Source: Dioscorea cayenensis subsp. rotundata
Lineage: Eukaryota; Streptophyta; Magnoliopsida; Dioscoreales; Dioscoreaceae
DNA length: 64,000 nucleotides
Assembly: GCF_009730915.1 (NCBI RefSeq)
Contig: NC_052487.1
Location: forward strand, 17,724,529-17,788,528
Direction: 5' to 3'
Positions 13,042 to 25,699 of the stretch are shown here, piece by piece. A program made the translations under genes and the position numbers. Position 1 is the stretch's first letter. Each line of letters begins with the position of its first letter. The notes beneath the pieces are model-generated. The model did no database searches, was not told the DNA's origin, and worked only from the letters and a program-made list of their open reading frames with translations.

Positions 13042-13427
13042 TGAAGAATAGACATGATATATATAAATTATGATAAAGAGTGAGACACTGAAACATTCTT
13101 TATGGCTGAAAGATTCTCAATGAAGAACCATCTCACATGCACAAACAGGATTGATCACTTAAAAAAGTACAAATTTATGCTTCTTTAGAGACATAAAACA
13201 AATCAAAAGGGATCTGATGCTGGATAATGCTTGCTAGAATCCTGGATTTGAACATTAATCTATTTGCTTGCAAATTTACATGCTGATCTGATGTTCCCTT
13301 CCCTCACTAACAACCCCTCAGAAACAAGATAAAGAGATCAAGATTTTAAACTCACAACAACAAAGTGTTAATAAACAACAACCACAACAATAACAACAGC
13401 AGCAGCAGCAGCAGCAGAGTGTTCTTC
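10741..13427. other. Intergenic region between convergent La and Aux/IAA, left arm
   Basis: AT-rich sequence downstream of both genes, mirrored at about 17272-20014. No coding sequence was recognised. Short open frames at 11518-11715 and 12031-12225 are F/L-rich translations of T-rich DNA. It contains simple repeats, such as AT at 13013-13025 and GA at 13027-13040. Confidence 0.7.
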
Positions 13428-14457
13428 TCATCTTGTGCAGCTTTCAGGTGCTGTTCTTTTCCTGCTCATAACTCCCAACTGAAACAAATAGTATGAACAT
13501 AATCAATCTAACAACCAAAAACTTTCTTTTAATAATTCCAAGTGTAACTATATGTCTTAGTTCTTACTGATAATCCAGATAGATCAGATGTCTTTAGAAC
13601 TCTCAACCGTTTTGCTGTTGATACAAACATGCTGCATTTTTCCAAAGAATATATATATCAGATTTATTTCCATATTAATCATGTAATGTTTTCCTAGTTT
13701 TTTTAAGCTTACTTCCATGGAACATCATCACCAACAAGCATCCTATCTCCTTCAGTGTCTTCATAAACTAGTGTGTATTCACCACTCCCATCTAATAAAC
13801 CAGTTAGCACTAGTTTCTCTTCCACTGTTTTCAGATCTCTTTGTGCTGAATGAAAAGAAGTTATTAGTATTCAAGTAAATTTATCAAAGAAAATTTACAA
13901 TGAATATGAATTTATACCAGAAAGAAGACCTCTGAAAAGGTTGTCTACAGCTAAAGAGAGTTCTTCATAGTTATCATAAGCATTCAAGTCCACTTTTCTT
14001 CCAATTGGAATTCCATCCATGTTGATCTTCACAAACAAGCCTTTATTGCTGTTTTCAATCTTGTTTACATCCTCGGTTCCGTCGTTTTGTTGTTCGATAG
14101 ATGGTTTTGAGGTGCTAGCAAGTTTTTCAGGAAAAAGACCGGATTGGAGTCAGCCTACTATCGGAACATTACCTAGTTCTACAATTCCACAAAAAAGCAT
14201 AAAATAGAATATCATAATACAGTCTAAATACTAGAAATATATAGTCTGTTTATCTTGTGTTCATGTTTTAATACTAAAAACACAGCAAGTAACACTACAA
14301 GATCATATGAGACAGTAAACAGTAAACAGTAAAACATACTGGCTTTTTGAAAATCATGAGTTCTTTCTTTGAGACTCTTGAAAAGTAGTACCTAGTCTGT
14401 AGAACTGTTTGCATTCCAGAAAACGACAGATAGAAAAAGTAGAGCTTCTTCTCTTGT

Positions 14458-14497
<40 letters not shown>

Positions 14498-14874
14498 CTT
14501 CCTTTCCATTTAATAATCCTGAAAATTTAGAAACAAAATAACAATGAATACTTGTTATATATATAATAAAACATGGTGATTTTCTTTTGTTCTAACCTTC
14601 TGGTTTTTGATTGAACTATAGTCATGAATCTTCCTGCAGTTCCAGCACAAGAGTTTGGCATGATCATTATGTTGTTGTTGTAGTAGGGTGTGAGTTAAGT
14701 GAGGCAGAGAGTTAGAGCAGAGCTGCTTCTTCCAGCCTCCAGGAAGGCCAAGCCAGAGCTCTGGCCTCTTCTCAGCTTCATCACCAAGTCCATTCACTCT
14801 CACCTCTAGTAACTATCCACTCCTCTCTTTTTGAGTATCAAATCCAGAAGCTTAGGCTTCAACTCTTCTTCCAT
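13428..14874 (-). pseudogene. Aux/IAA transcriptional repressor, left copy (degron damaged)
   Basis: Six exons on the minus strand: 14597-14874, 14340-14518, 13918-14178, 13713-13845, 13568-13631 and 13428-13478. Aux/IAA proteins repress auxin-response factors until auxin triggers their destruction. Seen here: the EAR-type repressor motif ELWLGLPGG in exon 1, a run of 12 CAG codons in exon 2, and the PB1 domain across exons 3-5 with INMDGIPIGRKVDLNAYD and [20 protein letters not shown]. Exons 4 to 6 are in one clean frame ending in SRKRTAPESCTR. The domain II degron is broken: where family members read VGWPP, this copy reads VG then a stop, because bases are missing near 14150. Exon 1 also needs a frame change before the EAR motif. 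By resemblance it fits the IAA18/IAA26 group. Confidence 0.75.
14460..14495 (-). repeat. (CAG)12 polyglutamine tract in Aux/IAA exon 2
   Basis: Twelve uninterrupted CAG codons on the minus strand. The right copy (about 16216-16245) has ten codons with a CTG and a CAA interruption. Confidence 0.9.
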
Positions 14875-14925
14875 CTCTCTTTGGGCTCAAAACAATGCTA
14901 ACAAGCTGAGCGAGGCTTTCAAATA

Positions 14926-14931
14926 GAGACA
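14926..14931 (-). promoter_or_regulatory. TGTCTC auxin-response-type element, left copy
   Basis: TGTCTC on the minus strand about 52 bp upstream of the Aux/IAA start codon, directly before a TATTTGAAA stretch. It is conserved at 15757-15762 in the other arm. TGTCTC is the core bound by auxin response factors, and Aux/IAA genes are typical targets. Confidence 0.4.
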
Positions 14932-15115
14932 GATAGAGGATGAGAAGGAATCAAAAACAAAAAGCAAGAGAGGACAATAACAATAACAACAACATAGCAA
15001 TAATAATATATAATAATAATAAATAATAAATGAGTAAGATCATAAGACCCTTTTGGGACAAAGAAGTCTGGAGAGAGAGAGAGAAAATGAGAACCTTTTA
15101 ACTTTTGCTTGAACC

Positions 15116-15564
15116 AAGGCTGGGACGAAGTCATCCAAAAATAGCAAGAACAACAACAACAACAGCAACAGCAAAACAGTGACAGAGACAAAGCAAAAAG
15201 ATCAGTTCCTTTTGAGTTCCTCAGAAGGCATGAAATCCACTGCTTTGCTCTCCTGTGACTCAAGTCCAAAAGTCCCAAAGTCAAATGGTTTCTGTTTCCC
15301 TCGTGCTCTATTTCCCTGATACAACCTCTGTTTGTGAATTATGTATTTTATGAGTCACTTAAAAAGGGAGAAGGAGAGAAAGGACATGGGATGGGAGAGA
15401 AAAGAGGAGAGATTCAAGGCAGAGCAAAAGGGAAATAGAGGCATTAGGCACGCAAAGGATTTGTGATGAAATGGAGGAGGCGTGCAAAGAGAGCAGAGTA
15501 AACGAAGAAACAGAGTAGAGAGAGACAGATACAGAGACAGAGAGGGGTTGGTTGAGAAAGAGAT
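15116..15564. other. Central spacer of the palindrome
   Basis: Moving inward, the two arms stop matching convincingly near 15115 and 15565. The roughly 450 bp between them are purine-rich on the right half (AGAGA-type runs at 15360-15550) and carry no recognisable gene. This is shared upstream sequence for the two divergent Aux/IAA copies. The boundaries are by-eye estimates with an error of perhaps 100 bp. Confidence 0.5.
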
Positions 15565-15756
15565 GGAGTTCTTCCCAGCCTTTGGACAAAGTTAAAGGTT
15601 ACTACTTTCTCTCTTTTTTTCAGACTTCTTTTGTCTCAAAAGTCTTGTGATCTTATCATTTATTATTTATTATTATTATTATTATTATTATTGCTGTTGT
15701 TATAGCATGATTGTCGGCTGCTACTCTTGCTTGTTTTTGAGTCTCCTCATCTCATC

Positions 15757-15762
15757 TGTCTC
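15757..15762 (+). promoter_or_regulatory. TGTCTC auxin-response-type element, right copy
   Basis: TGTCTC 55 bp before the right Aux/IAA start codon, followed at 15765 by TATTTAAA, a usable TATA-like box. A second TGTCTC lies at 15632-15637; the mirrored left site reads TGTCCC, so that element is not shared. Confidence 0.45.
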
Positions 15763-15816
15763 CTATTTAAAAGCCCTGCGAGCTTCATTGCTTGTTGTTT
15801 TGAGCCTCAAAGAAAG

Positions 15817-17271
15817 ATGGAAGAAGAGTTGAAGCCCTCAAGCTTGGACTTTGATACCAAAAGAGAGGAGTGAGATAGTTACACTAGAGTGTGTGAGATG
15901 AATGGACTCAGTGACATTGGGAAGTTGAGGAAGAGGCTGGAGGCTCAGGCTTGAGCCTCCTTGAGGTGAAGATAGCAGCCTCTGCTCCTAACTGCTGCCC
16001 ACTTTCAACTCCACCCAATAACAACAACAACATCATACTTGCCAAACTCTTGTGCTGGAACTGCAGGAAGATTCATGACTATAGTTCGATCAAAACCAGC
16101 AGAGTTCAGGAACAAAACAGAAATATCGACCATGTTTATTATATATATATAACAAGTATTCATTGTTATTTTGTTTCTAAATTTTCAGGTTTATTAGAAA
16201 GGAGAAAGGAAAAGAACAGCTGCAGCAGCAGCAGCAGCAACAGCAGAAACAAGAGAAAAGCCTACTTTTTCATCCGCTGTTTCTGGGAATACAAACAGTT
16301 CACAGACTAGTACTACTTTCCAAGAGTTCAAAGAAGAACTCATGATTTTCAAAAGCCAGTATGTTTACTGTTTACTGTTTACTGTTCATATGATCTTGTA
16401 GTGTTACTTGCTGTGTTTTTAGTATTAAAACATGAACACAAGATAAACAGACTATATATTTCTAGTATTTAGACTGTATTATGATATTCTATTTTGTGCT
16501 GTGAATTGTAGAACTAGTAATGTCTCGATAGTAGGCTGGCCTCCAATCAGTCTTTTCCGAAAACTTGCTAGCACCCTCAAAACCATCTATCAGAACAACA
16601 AAAACTGACGGAACCGAGGATGTAAACAAGATTGAAAACAGCAATAAAGGCTTGTTTGTGAAGATCAACATGGATGGAATTCCAATTGGAAGAAAAGTGG
16701 ACTTGAATGCTTATGATAACTATGAAGAACTCTCTTTTAGCTGTGAACAACCTTTTCAAGGTCTTCTTTCTGGTATGAAATTCATATTCATTGTAAAATT
16801 TTCTTTGATAAATTTGACTTTTTGAATACTAATAACTCTCTTCATTCAGCACAAAGAGATCTGAAAACAGTGGAAGAGAAACTAGTGCTAACTGGTTTAT
16901 TAGATGGGAGTGGTGAATACACACTAGTTTATGAAGACACTAGAAGGAGATAGGATGCTTGTTGGTGATGATGTTCCATGGAAGTAAAGCTTTAAAAACT
17001 AGGAAAACCATTACATAGATTAATATGGAAATAAATCTGATATATATATTCTTTGGAAAAATGCAGCATGTTTGTATCAACAGCAAAAACGGTTGAGAGT
17101 TCTAAAGACATCTGATCTATCTGGATTATCAGTAAGAACTAAGACATATAGTTACACTTGAAATTATTAAAAGAAAGTTTTTGGTTGTTAGATTGATTAT
17201 GTTCATACTATTTGTTTCAGTTGGGAGTTATGAGCAGGAAAAGAACAGCACCTGAAAGCTGCATAAGATGA
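15817..17271 (+). pseudogene. Aux/IAA transcriptional repressor, right copy (degron kept, PB1 frameshifted)
   Basis: The mirror of the left copy, with exons at about 15817-16103, 16189-16358, 16512-16772, 16850-16983, 17067-17131 and 17221-17271. The degron core VGWPPI is present in exon 3, in contrast to the left copy, and the PB1 start FVKINMDGIPIGRKVDLNAYD is intact. Damage lies elsewhere. Exon 1 hits a stop soon after MEEELKP and has lost the clean EAR motif. The end of exon 3 reads SFSCEQPFQG instead of the left copy's SLAVDNLFRG. Exons 4 and 5 each carry one extra A (134 and 65 bp against 133 and 64). The two copies are thus broken at different places, which can mean independent decay or independent consensus errors. 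The gene is divergent from the left Aux/IAA and convergent with La. Confidence 0.72.
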
Positions 17272-17669
17272 GAAGAACACTTGCTGCTGCTGCTGCTGCT
17301 GCTGTTATTATTGTGGTTGTTTGTATGTCTAACACTTTGTTGCTTTGTGAGTTTAAAATCTTGAGCTCTTTATATCTTGTTTCTGAGGGTTGATTAGTGA
17401 GGGAAGGGACATCAGATCAGCATGTAAATTTGCAAGCAAAATAGATTAATGTTAAAATCCAGGATTCTGGCAAGCATTATCCAGCATCAGATCCTTGTTT
17501 ATTTGTTTTATGTCTCTAAAGAAGCATAAGTTTGTACTTTTTTAAGTGATCAATCCTGTTTGTGCATGTGAGATGGTTCTTCATTGAGAATCTTTCGTAG
17601 CTCATAAAGAATGTTTTCAGTGTGCTCACTCTTTGTCACTTAATTTATATATATCATGTCTATTCTTCA

Positions 17670-17700
<31 letters not shown>

Positions 17701-20014
17701 TAATATATGTGCATGTGATGCTTATCCTTTTTATTAGTGATTTACACTTTGAGAACATACTGAAAGAGAATCTCTAAGTGCATGCTAACATCATGGTTTA
17801 GAATTGGTTTAAGTTTAATGGAATGAAATAAAATTTTCAAAGATGGTTAGATGGTCATAGTTTGTGCAAAAGTTTAGCGAGGCAGCCAAAACACATCAGT
17901 TGATGCTTTCAGTTTACCAAACTTTGGGCCCCAAAAAGTCTGGAGTATCCGAGCATGATTTAAGAGTGTTTAAAAATAAAAAATAAAAATAAAAATAAAG
18001 AGAATGTTGGCATGTGCTTCTTAATCTATCAAATATAGCTTTATACTACTAAATTAGAAATGATTTCTTTATATTACAAAAATATTTAAAATAAGTTCAT
18101 AAATCAGAGATTATATAAGCTGCAATACAAAGTGAGGGGCATACTTGAAGGTTTTATGAGGTAAATGTGGTTTCTTTCATCTAATCCATTTATGTGCATG
18201 AATGCCTGTTTTTTTTTTTCTTTTTTCACTGCTTCAAATTTTTTTTTTTAAAGTTTTTTATTGTTAGGAGTAATTAATAATAACTAATAGTCTTATACAT
18301 TGGTTAATTTAAAAAAATATATATAGATTTAAATATATAAATCTCAATTTCTCTAACAAAGCTCACTTGGTTTACTTGCCATAGATTATTACGTATTAAA
18401 AAAGTGTATTATTGTCATTAATAGCCATACGATTAATTTAAAAATCATGAATCTAAGTATATAAAATTGAGTTTCTCATTCTATCACCTAAAGCGTTTAA
18501 ATTGAGTTAAATCCAAATATGTTTGATTTGTATCTAATAATACTAGTTTTTTTATTAAAAAGAAAAAGGAAAAAAAAAGCTTATTTCATGAATGGAAATG
18601 TAAATGAATTTAAATGCAAAAGAAAGACGCGTTTTATGTAACTCAAAAAAAAGAAAAAAGTTTTAAAGATTAAAGAATGAGAGTGTTTCATCATAAGACG
18701 CAAAGAATATTTGCAGAGCTTTGTGGGTTTTAGTGCCTTCAGCTTCTGCTTTTGCCTAACACTGCCTCCTCTCTTTTTTTTTTTTCATATTTTAAGGCTA
18801 AACCTATAAAATCTTGCTCTCTTTTATAATTATATTTGAAAACTTTTACTCAAAAATATGTAATTAAATCAATACTATGGTAAAAATTTGATAGCCTTTT
18901 TTATATAAATTATTTTCAAAGCTTTGTGAATCATTTCACTTAACAATAATAAAGATGCAAAAGAAATCTAAGGACAACAATGATCAAAATAATTTCTAAA
19001 TTTATATATATATATATATATATATTTTAAAATTTAGAAATTATTGGTCTTTACCCTCCAAAGTCTAACCATGGGTGAGTTTCAACTTTCAAGTTTTCAA
19101 CCAGCCAAAAGAAGGAAAAAATATTTTCAGCCATAAATGGAAAAATTCTACCAAACAACAAAAGACAATTTTTTGTGTGGTAGAAACATGAAATTCTCTA
19201 GATCAAATTTGACCAGAAACAAAAGGAATTGGTTAGAGACAAACATATGATGCCAAGAGATTAGTTATTCCATTGAGAAAAAACAAACCAAGAAAGATTC
19301 CAAATTGTATCTATTTTTGGGTACCAAATGCATACCAAACTTTTCCTATTCTATAAGAAAACATCAAGAAAAGAAAACACTAGTCATATTCCCTTTTATT
19401 TTCTACTTCTTTTAAAAAATCAGTTAATATGATTAAAATGAAAAATAAATTTAATACCTAATTAAATTTTGAGAAAATAAAAAAAAAAAATGCATTTGGG
19501 CTATCCAATAACATCATGCACATATACTCAAACAAAATTAAAACTGTAAGCAAAAGTATTTACCATACCCTGTGAAAGTAGGATTTACCGATGTATTCTT
19601 AGTATTTCAACTGAATCCAATCAGCAAAAACCGGAAAATTATACAAGCAAGCAAGCATTCTCTAAACACTCTACATAAGTTAACGACACGATAATTATCT
19701 ACAACATAGAAGTCAATATTAGAAGCTCTACAATTTTCATATAGAACATAAATTTATGCAAAAAATATATGTAGCATGAGAAAACACTCTTAAATTTTCA
19801 TACTCAAAAGCCATAGTGAGCAAGGCTTAATAATTAATTATATAACATAACCCCGTCCTGTAACAAGAGAAAGATCAAATTGCCCATGTAAATTGTCTAA
19901 ATCCAAAATCGGGCGATTTCACTGCCAAGCATCAAACACAGACTACAAATGCCAAAAACATTTGTGGTGCACCATGCAGGGAGGAAAACACAGTTCAGAA
20001 AGTTGTATCATGAC
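17272..20014. other. Intergenic region between convergent Aux/IAA and La, right arm
   Basis: Mirror of 10741-13427. The (CTG)n tract at 17281-17304 is in the Aux/IAA 3' region. The rest is AT-rich, with no coding sequence that I recognise. Confidence 0.7.
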
Positions 20015-23000
20015 TTAGACTTTAGGAACCTTACTTGGCCTTGAAGCAGGTGAATCCGCATGCCTATTGCGCTTGCCATCGAATGGTCGACCTCCCTTAT
20101 TTCCTCTACCTCTGTGGCAAACAAAGCTTTGAGTTAAGAAAAAAGTTCTTGGATCACAGATAATTACTTTCTCAACTGAACATGGTAGAGTTCAGCATTA
20201 GCCTTGATTGAGATTGTTAAACAATTGAAAGAGAATTCATAATAAATGGAACTGCTCAGAGAATAATAGTCACACCTTCCCCTGCCGCCTTTGTTTCCCC
20301 TAAACCTTTCCTGATTTCCTCGGAGCAAGTCCCAGTATTCCTTTTCAGCCTCACCTGGGAAGCACAAATTATTCAGCAAAGTTTATTTACCTCAATAAGG
20401 TCCACAAAAACCATCATTTAAAGCTCTCTCACTAGTTTTTAAGATCCGTCTCGTATGTGTAGAAGAACAAATGTGCTCTAATCCATTTGAGCTGTGATAG
20501 TTTCAAGGCTTCAATTAGAGTTCTTCTAAGGCCTTACTTCACTTATATATGGGGCAACATACAGTAAACTCTTGCAATACCAGAATTAAGAATTCCTTAT
20601 ATTTTACATATGAATTGTCATTGCGAACAATGCTATTAAGATCATTATTCTACTCCTAAAATAACAAATAAAGGGTAAATATTTATATAAATCCCAAACA
20701 AAAAAATAAATACAAGTTACTAATAGCATATTAGGGAGCATACCAGTAAGTGCTTCTAAGGTAACGGTGCAATTCTTCACAGTCAAGCCGCTTTCAACTA
20801 GTACTGCTGTTGCACGGGCTTTTACAGCTGAGTCAGAATCCTCAAAACGGATATATCCTGATTCTTCCCCCATTCTGAAGTCCACAAACTTCAACCAAAA
20901 AATCATGGATATCAGTGGATCCAATGGATATAACATAGCATAAAAAAAGTCCACAGTTCCCATAATAAACAGATCTTTTATTGAATAACCAAAAATCCTG
21001 TTCTTTTCTTTGTTTTTTCCCTTACTTTTTTTACTATCATTATGTATGATGAGGCAGTCCCAGCCAAAAAAAGTCATTCACAAGCAATGTGAAAAAAATC
21101 CAATTTACATGCATAACCATAAAAAAGAATGTAGTTTTTCAAGACAACAAAAGATAATGATGAAAAGAAGATAAAATCAAGAATACCTTGACAGTTCCAA
21201 ATCTGTTAAAGATTTCCTTTAAATCCTCACGTGTCACAATATTCTCCTTGTTAACAGTTGTTGAATCCTTCTTGTCCTCTTCCTTTCCAACCTCATCTTC
21301 ATTTTCCATAGAAGCGTCATTTGTTGCCTTATTTTCAGAATCCTGTAAGTTACCATCTTTTTCTACATTTTTTTCAGCATCTTCCAAAGAGTGAGATGCC
21401 ATCGGTTCACCCTCAGCTGTTGCACTTGCAGTGACATTCTCAGTTTCTCTTTCAGGGACTACACTTTCATTAGCCTTCTCCTGACAATTTTCTTCAGTAG
21501 AACCTTCACCAGGAATACTCTTCAACTTAAATGCAACAATTAAACCTTTAGGATAGCTGCCAACACAAAATCACCCCAAGAGAAGCATGTAAGTTTGCTT
21601 TGCCAAAAAAAAAAAGAAGGGCAAAATATAACATAGAATTTCAGACTTACCTTCCATCTGAACCATCCTTCTTAAGAGACCTTGATTGTTCATATTCCTC
21701 TTGCTGCTTTTCCCTTACAGCATCAAATTCCTTTCTGAATCATGTGAAAACATAAAATTAGTTGTAAAAAGTAGTTGAAAAAGAAATGTCCTTAAGCTGG
21801 CAATTTATTTATTTATTTACAAAGGGGAAATGAGGAAAGGCACTCTATGAGGTCTGTCATTTTGTAAAGATAATATAGTACACAATCAATTAATTATCAA
21901 CAGAAGAGGTAAGAAGGCATTAGAGATTAACGTAAATAATCAAACAATGAAAGACATGTTATTTCATCATCCAACATACATGCATCACATCATGCTGTAA
22001 GAGAAAACCAAAAGTTGTAACTTCATTTACAAGGGAAACTTACTTGGGTTTTATCTCTAGCTCTATGCCAGCATAAACTAAGTTGTCCTCTAAAACCTTC
22101 TTGGCATCTTCTTCCACAGAAAATTCAACCAAAGCAGTGCCACAGAAATGCTTTTTTTCAGAGACATGACGAGGCAGCCTGACACTGTTTATCTGTATGA
22201 GCACCAAACAAAAACATACATAAATATCTATGACAAGCAAAACATACACAACTAAACCAGCTTACATCATTGAATACGAAAAGCCACAAACCCTGTCATC
22301 ATCTAAGCTACTCAGATAATATATTCCTCAAAAGAACCAACATGGGAACCATAAGATACAGGAATCGACGTCATAACAACTTTAGTTTCATAATTCATGT
22401 AACATAAACATTGGTGAAATTCAGACTTCCATTAATGTTAGAAGTTTAGATTTTAATCCATGATCCTCAGCAAAAATACCATAAATGAAGTTTAATTTTT
22501 TTGAACAAAGCAAAATTGACAGAAAAAAAAGAAGAAGAAGAAGAGTCAACAGAAAGTACATGAATTGGCACATTCCTTCATCACTTAATCATTTCAATAG
22601 AAGTTTTTAACCATGCTGATGATTTCAAAAAAATTGTCAAATAAACCACAACTTCAGTTAATCATTGAAGAGTCCAAGTGCAAATCTAGATCCCTTGTTT
22701 GCTTAATTCCTATATTATATATCCTAAAAATATTTTAATTTTTAAAGTAAAATTATATTTAGATACAAACTAAAAGCTTCCAAGAATTTTAAGCTAGTCA
22801 TGATGTTTCAAATGATACAATAGTTCCTACTTTGTAAACATCATAGTGTTACAATGAGTCCTCAGATAACCCTTCCACATGTTGAATCTACAACACTCGT
22901 TGGATAACTTCACAAAAAAATAATTACTTCAATAAACAATTAACTTTTTTAGTAAATTCTAAAAAAAAATCCTTTTATTGATATAATAATCACCATCCCA

Positions 23001-25015
23001 CTTTAAATTCATAACAAATAAAAAATAACCATCCCACATTGGAAGATAAAAACCAAGAATCAATCGCCCAAGGTCAAAAGACAACAATATAAGAGAAAGA
23101 ATAAGGGATTACATATACCATAGAAACTCTCACGGATAACAGTCCCCATAAAGCATTGTCTTGAAAATTAAGTCATTGATAAATCACATCTACCAAATTC
23201 AAGAATGACTTATTTTTGAAGTAGTGAAACTTGCAAACTCACCTATATACTGAATTGAATTGCACACCCATTTAAACACAATTCAACTCCGACCGAAAGC
23301 AAAGGTCAAAACAAGGTGCAGTTTATGAGACAAGGAATTCAATAAAAGTATTGCGGTGCAAGCTATCAAAATTAAGTACAGGAGCAATATCATATTCCCA
23401 CTATTATCCTGTTGTGATAGTTGCACACTTAGAGAAAAGCATCAAATACCTTTGCTAGTTTTCCAAAGAAAGCCTCAACATCTTCAAGCTTAACATCATA
23501 AGGTAAAGGGGATACAGCAATTGTTCTAGAATCTACTTGCTCTATGACCTCTTCTGGCTTCAACAATTCAGTACTTCTGCCTATCTTCTTCCCTGTTACA
23601 TGTTATAAAATGATTATAAGGACATGCATGTATCTCAGTCACAAGGTAAGGCGTTGACCATGCAAATAACAATATATATATATATGTACACATATATAGA
23701 ATAAAGTGGAAAGCACGTTATTTTTCACAACCACAACTTTCATTAATCACCAAATAGAAATAGGCATGTTGACAACCATTATTTTCCAATCACATATGAA
23801 GTGACAGAAGAACAAAAGCTACCATCACCTTAAACTAACATGGCATAATATCAGACCAACAAACCTAGAAAACAGGAGCTATAACAATGCTCAACTAAGA
23901 TGCACATCTAATTTTTGCTTTTTTCCAAGACAGAAGTAGAACCAAGTAACATTAGAACATTTCCCCCTCGAATCCAAGAAGAGCGGGTGATATCTATCGA
24001 CAAGAAGTTGTTCATATCTTTGATTTCTCAACAGTAACCAAAATATGTTGCCCACTATTAGGTTGGGTATCTACTATCTTTAAAGTAAAAAAACTCAATG
24101 CCCAGGCTCCTTTGCCCTTATTGTTTTTAATATCATATGATATTATTGATGTAGAATCTTCAAGCAAAACCTGCCCTGAAAACCATCAAGCAAATATTTT
24201 TCACTACATGAATTAATCCCTGCTCCTTATGGTTAATACTTCATCAACCTCAACAAGAGCACTTTCTGATTAAAATTCATGAATAAAGACACTGTTTTTC
24301 AACGCCTACTAATTGGACTGCCTCCAAGTTTTATTCCTAACATTGCACCAGCCACTAAGAACCACATAAATTGTAGCAACTACACTTCAGCAGCATATAA
24401 TTAAATACTAAACAACATACAAGTTGTTCTTCCGCCAATCTGAAAAACCATCAATCTTAAAAATAACACACTTGCTGCTACAATTACATAAAAACAAAAA
24501 AAAAACAACCACAAGCGCCTGAAATTAACATAATTAGACACTCACCATCCTCCGATACTTTCAAAGCAACAGACTTCCTCAAAGTCTCAGCAACGGCTTG
24601 CACAGTCTCCTCCGGCACCTCCTCCGGCTTTACATTCCCCAAGCCAAGGTGATTCCTCATCCGTGCAAACGAGCAGATCAAGGCCAAGCTCACCACTAAA
24701 ATCCAGTCAAGGATCATTATTGCTTCACAAAAAAATCACAAAAAATAGAATAAAAAAATTTCCACAAATGGGTGAAGGATACATCCATCCTCACTCTCCT
24801 GCACGGCCTTCTTCAAGAAGTTGTCCCGCGGGAGATTGCTATCACTGAAATAGAACTCCACCTACAATGAAACGAAAAACAAAAAATTTATCAAAAAAGA
24901 ACGGAAAACATATCTTTCGGGACATAGATAGAGATTAGAAAGCATAAAGTTCGAAGCTTTTCACCTGGCGTAGAACTTCCTTGGCCTTCTGTGCGTCAAG
25001 AGAAGCTGCCGCCAT
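20015..25015 (-). CDS. LA1: La RNA-binding protein, right copy, intact
   Basis: Ten exons on the minus strand: 24965-25015, 24783-24861, 24546-24695, 23450-23592, 22044-22192, 21651-21734, 21187-21556, 20744-20888, 20276-20354 and 20015-20111. They sum to 1347 bp, giving 448 residues with no internal stop and GT-AG introns throughout. La binds the 3' oligo-U tail of new RNA polymerase III transcripts, protecting and folding them in the nucleus. Domains: La motif at about residues 8-93 with VEFYFSDSNLPRDNFLKK; RRM1 at about 115-191; an acidic Glu/Asp-rich linker at about 235-325; a second RRM (the RRM3/xRRM position) at about 325-400 with REDLKEIFNRFGTVKFVDF; and a basic RGRGRGNKGGR tail. The length fits plant La1 proteins (about 430-450 aa). 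The start follows a CT-rich leader. It is convergent with Aux/IAA. The symbol is assigned by family resemblance. Confidence 0.93.
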
Positions 25016-25198
25016 TGTTGGGGCTCGGATTAAGGGGATGAAGAGAGGCAAAAATACGCGGGGTTTAGGGTTTGATGCGTGCTCTCGGAGGGGTTTTATT
25101 TCACAACTTGGACAGTGTTTTCTTTCCCCTTTTTTATTTTTTATTTTTGGATTTTTCTTTTCTTTTGGGACAAGGTGTGAGAACTGTGTTATAAATTC
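25016..25198 (-). promoter_or_regulatory. La 5' leader and proximal promoter, right copy
   Basis: Mirror of the left La upstream region, cut about 185 bp before the start codon by the copia element. The element may separate the gene from more distal promoter sequence (inference). Confidence 0.45.
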
Positions 25199-25203
25199 AC
25201 TCT
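25199..25203. repeat. Copia target site duplication, left
   Basis: ACTCT directly before the LTR TGTTAAG. It matches ACTCT at 31397-31401 and the single ACTCT (as AGAGT) in the empty left-arm site. Confidence 0.9.
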
Positions 25204-25567
25204 TGTTAAGAATATATATGTTATAAATGTAAAGATAGTAATAAGAATAGAGCTGGGAGTATTCTACAAAAGCCCAAAAACCCCGAAGAATTAAGTTCTT
25301 CTTCTTCTTTCTTCTTTTATTTCTCTCTTCTTTCTCTACTATATATCTTCAAAGTATACAAAAATGAGGGGTATTGATAGGGTTACAAGAGTTGAATGAG
25401 CGGCCGGGATCGATTCGATCCGAGCGGTCCAAAAATACCCGCAGTTGGTGGAATAGTAACGATGCGGCGTACATTACGATTACCACATGGCTACTGCTAC
25501 GGTGTTGCGGTACTTCATGATGAAAATGCTACGATGAGGCATCCATTAAAAATATTTGTTTATAACA
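25204..25567 (-). repeat. Copia 3' LTR
   Basis: Starts TGTTAAGAATATA and ends TTTATAACA on the plus strand. It pairs with the LTR at 31047-31396. The first about 49 bases and last about 24 bases are identical between the two, but the middle differs strongly. Confidence 0.9.
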
Positions 25568-25577
25568 CTCCCCCTTG
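25568..25577 (-). promoter_or_regulatory. Copia polypurine tract
   Basis: CAAGGGGGAG on the minus strand, directly abutting the 3' LTR. This is the usual primer site for plus-strand DNA synthesis and it fixes the element's orientation. Confidence 0.75.
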
Positions 25578-25699
25578 GATGCCTACGACCAAAGGATATG
25601 CCTCGTTAAAACCTTGCCTCGGAAAAACCCATTGGGACAAAAACCTTGGCGAAGGGAAAAAGAGTCTGATCCCTCGAAATAAATAACTTTTTAACTCAT

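Noticed and set aside
15360..15589. Ser-rich minus-strand frame in the palindrome spacer
   Set aside because: Reading of a GA-rich promoter stretch; no motif, and not mirrored.
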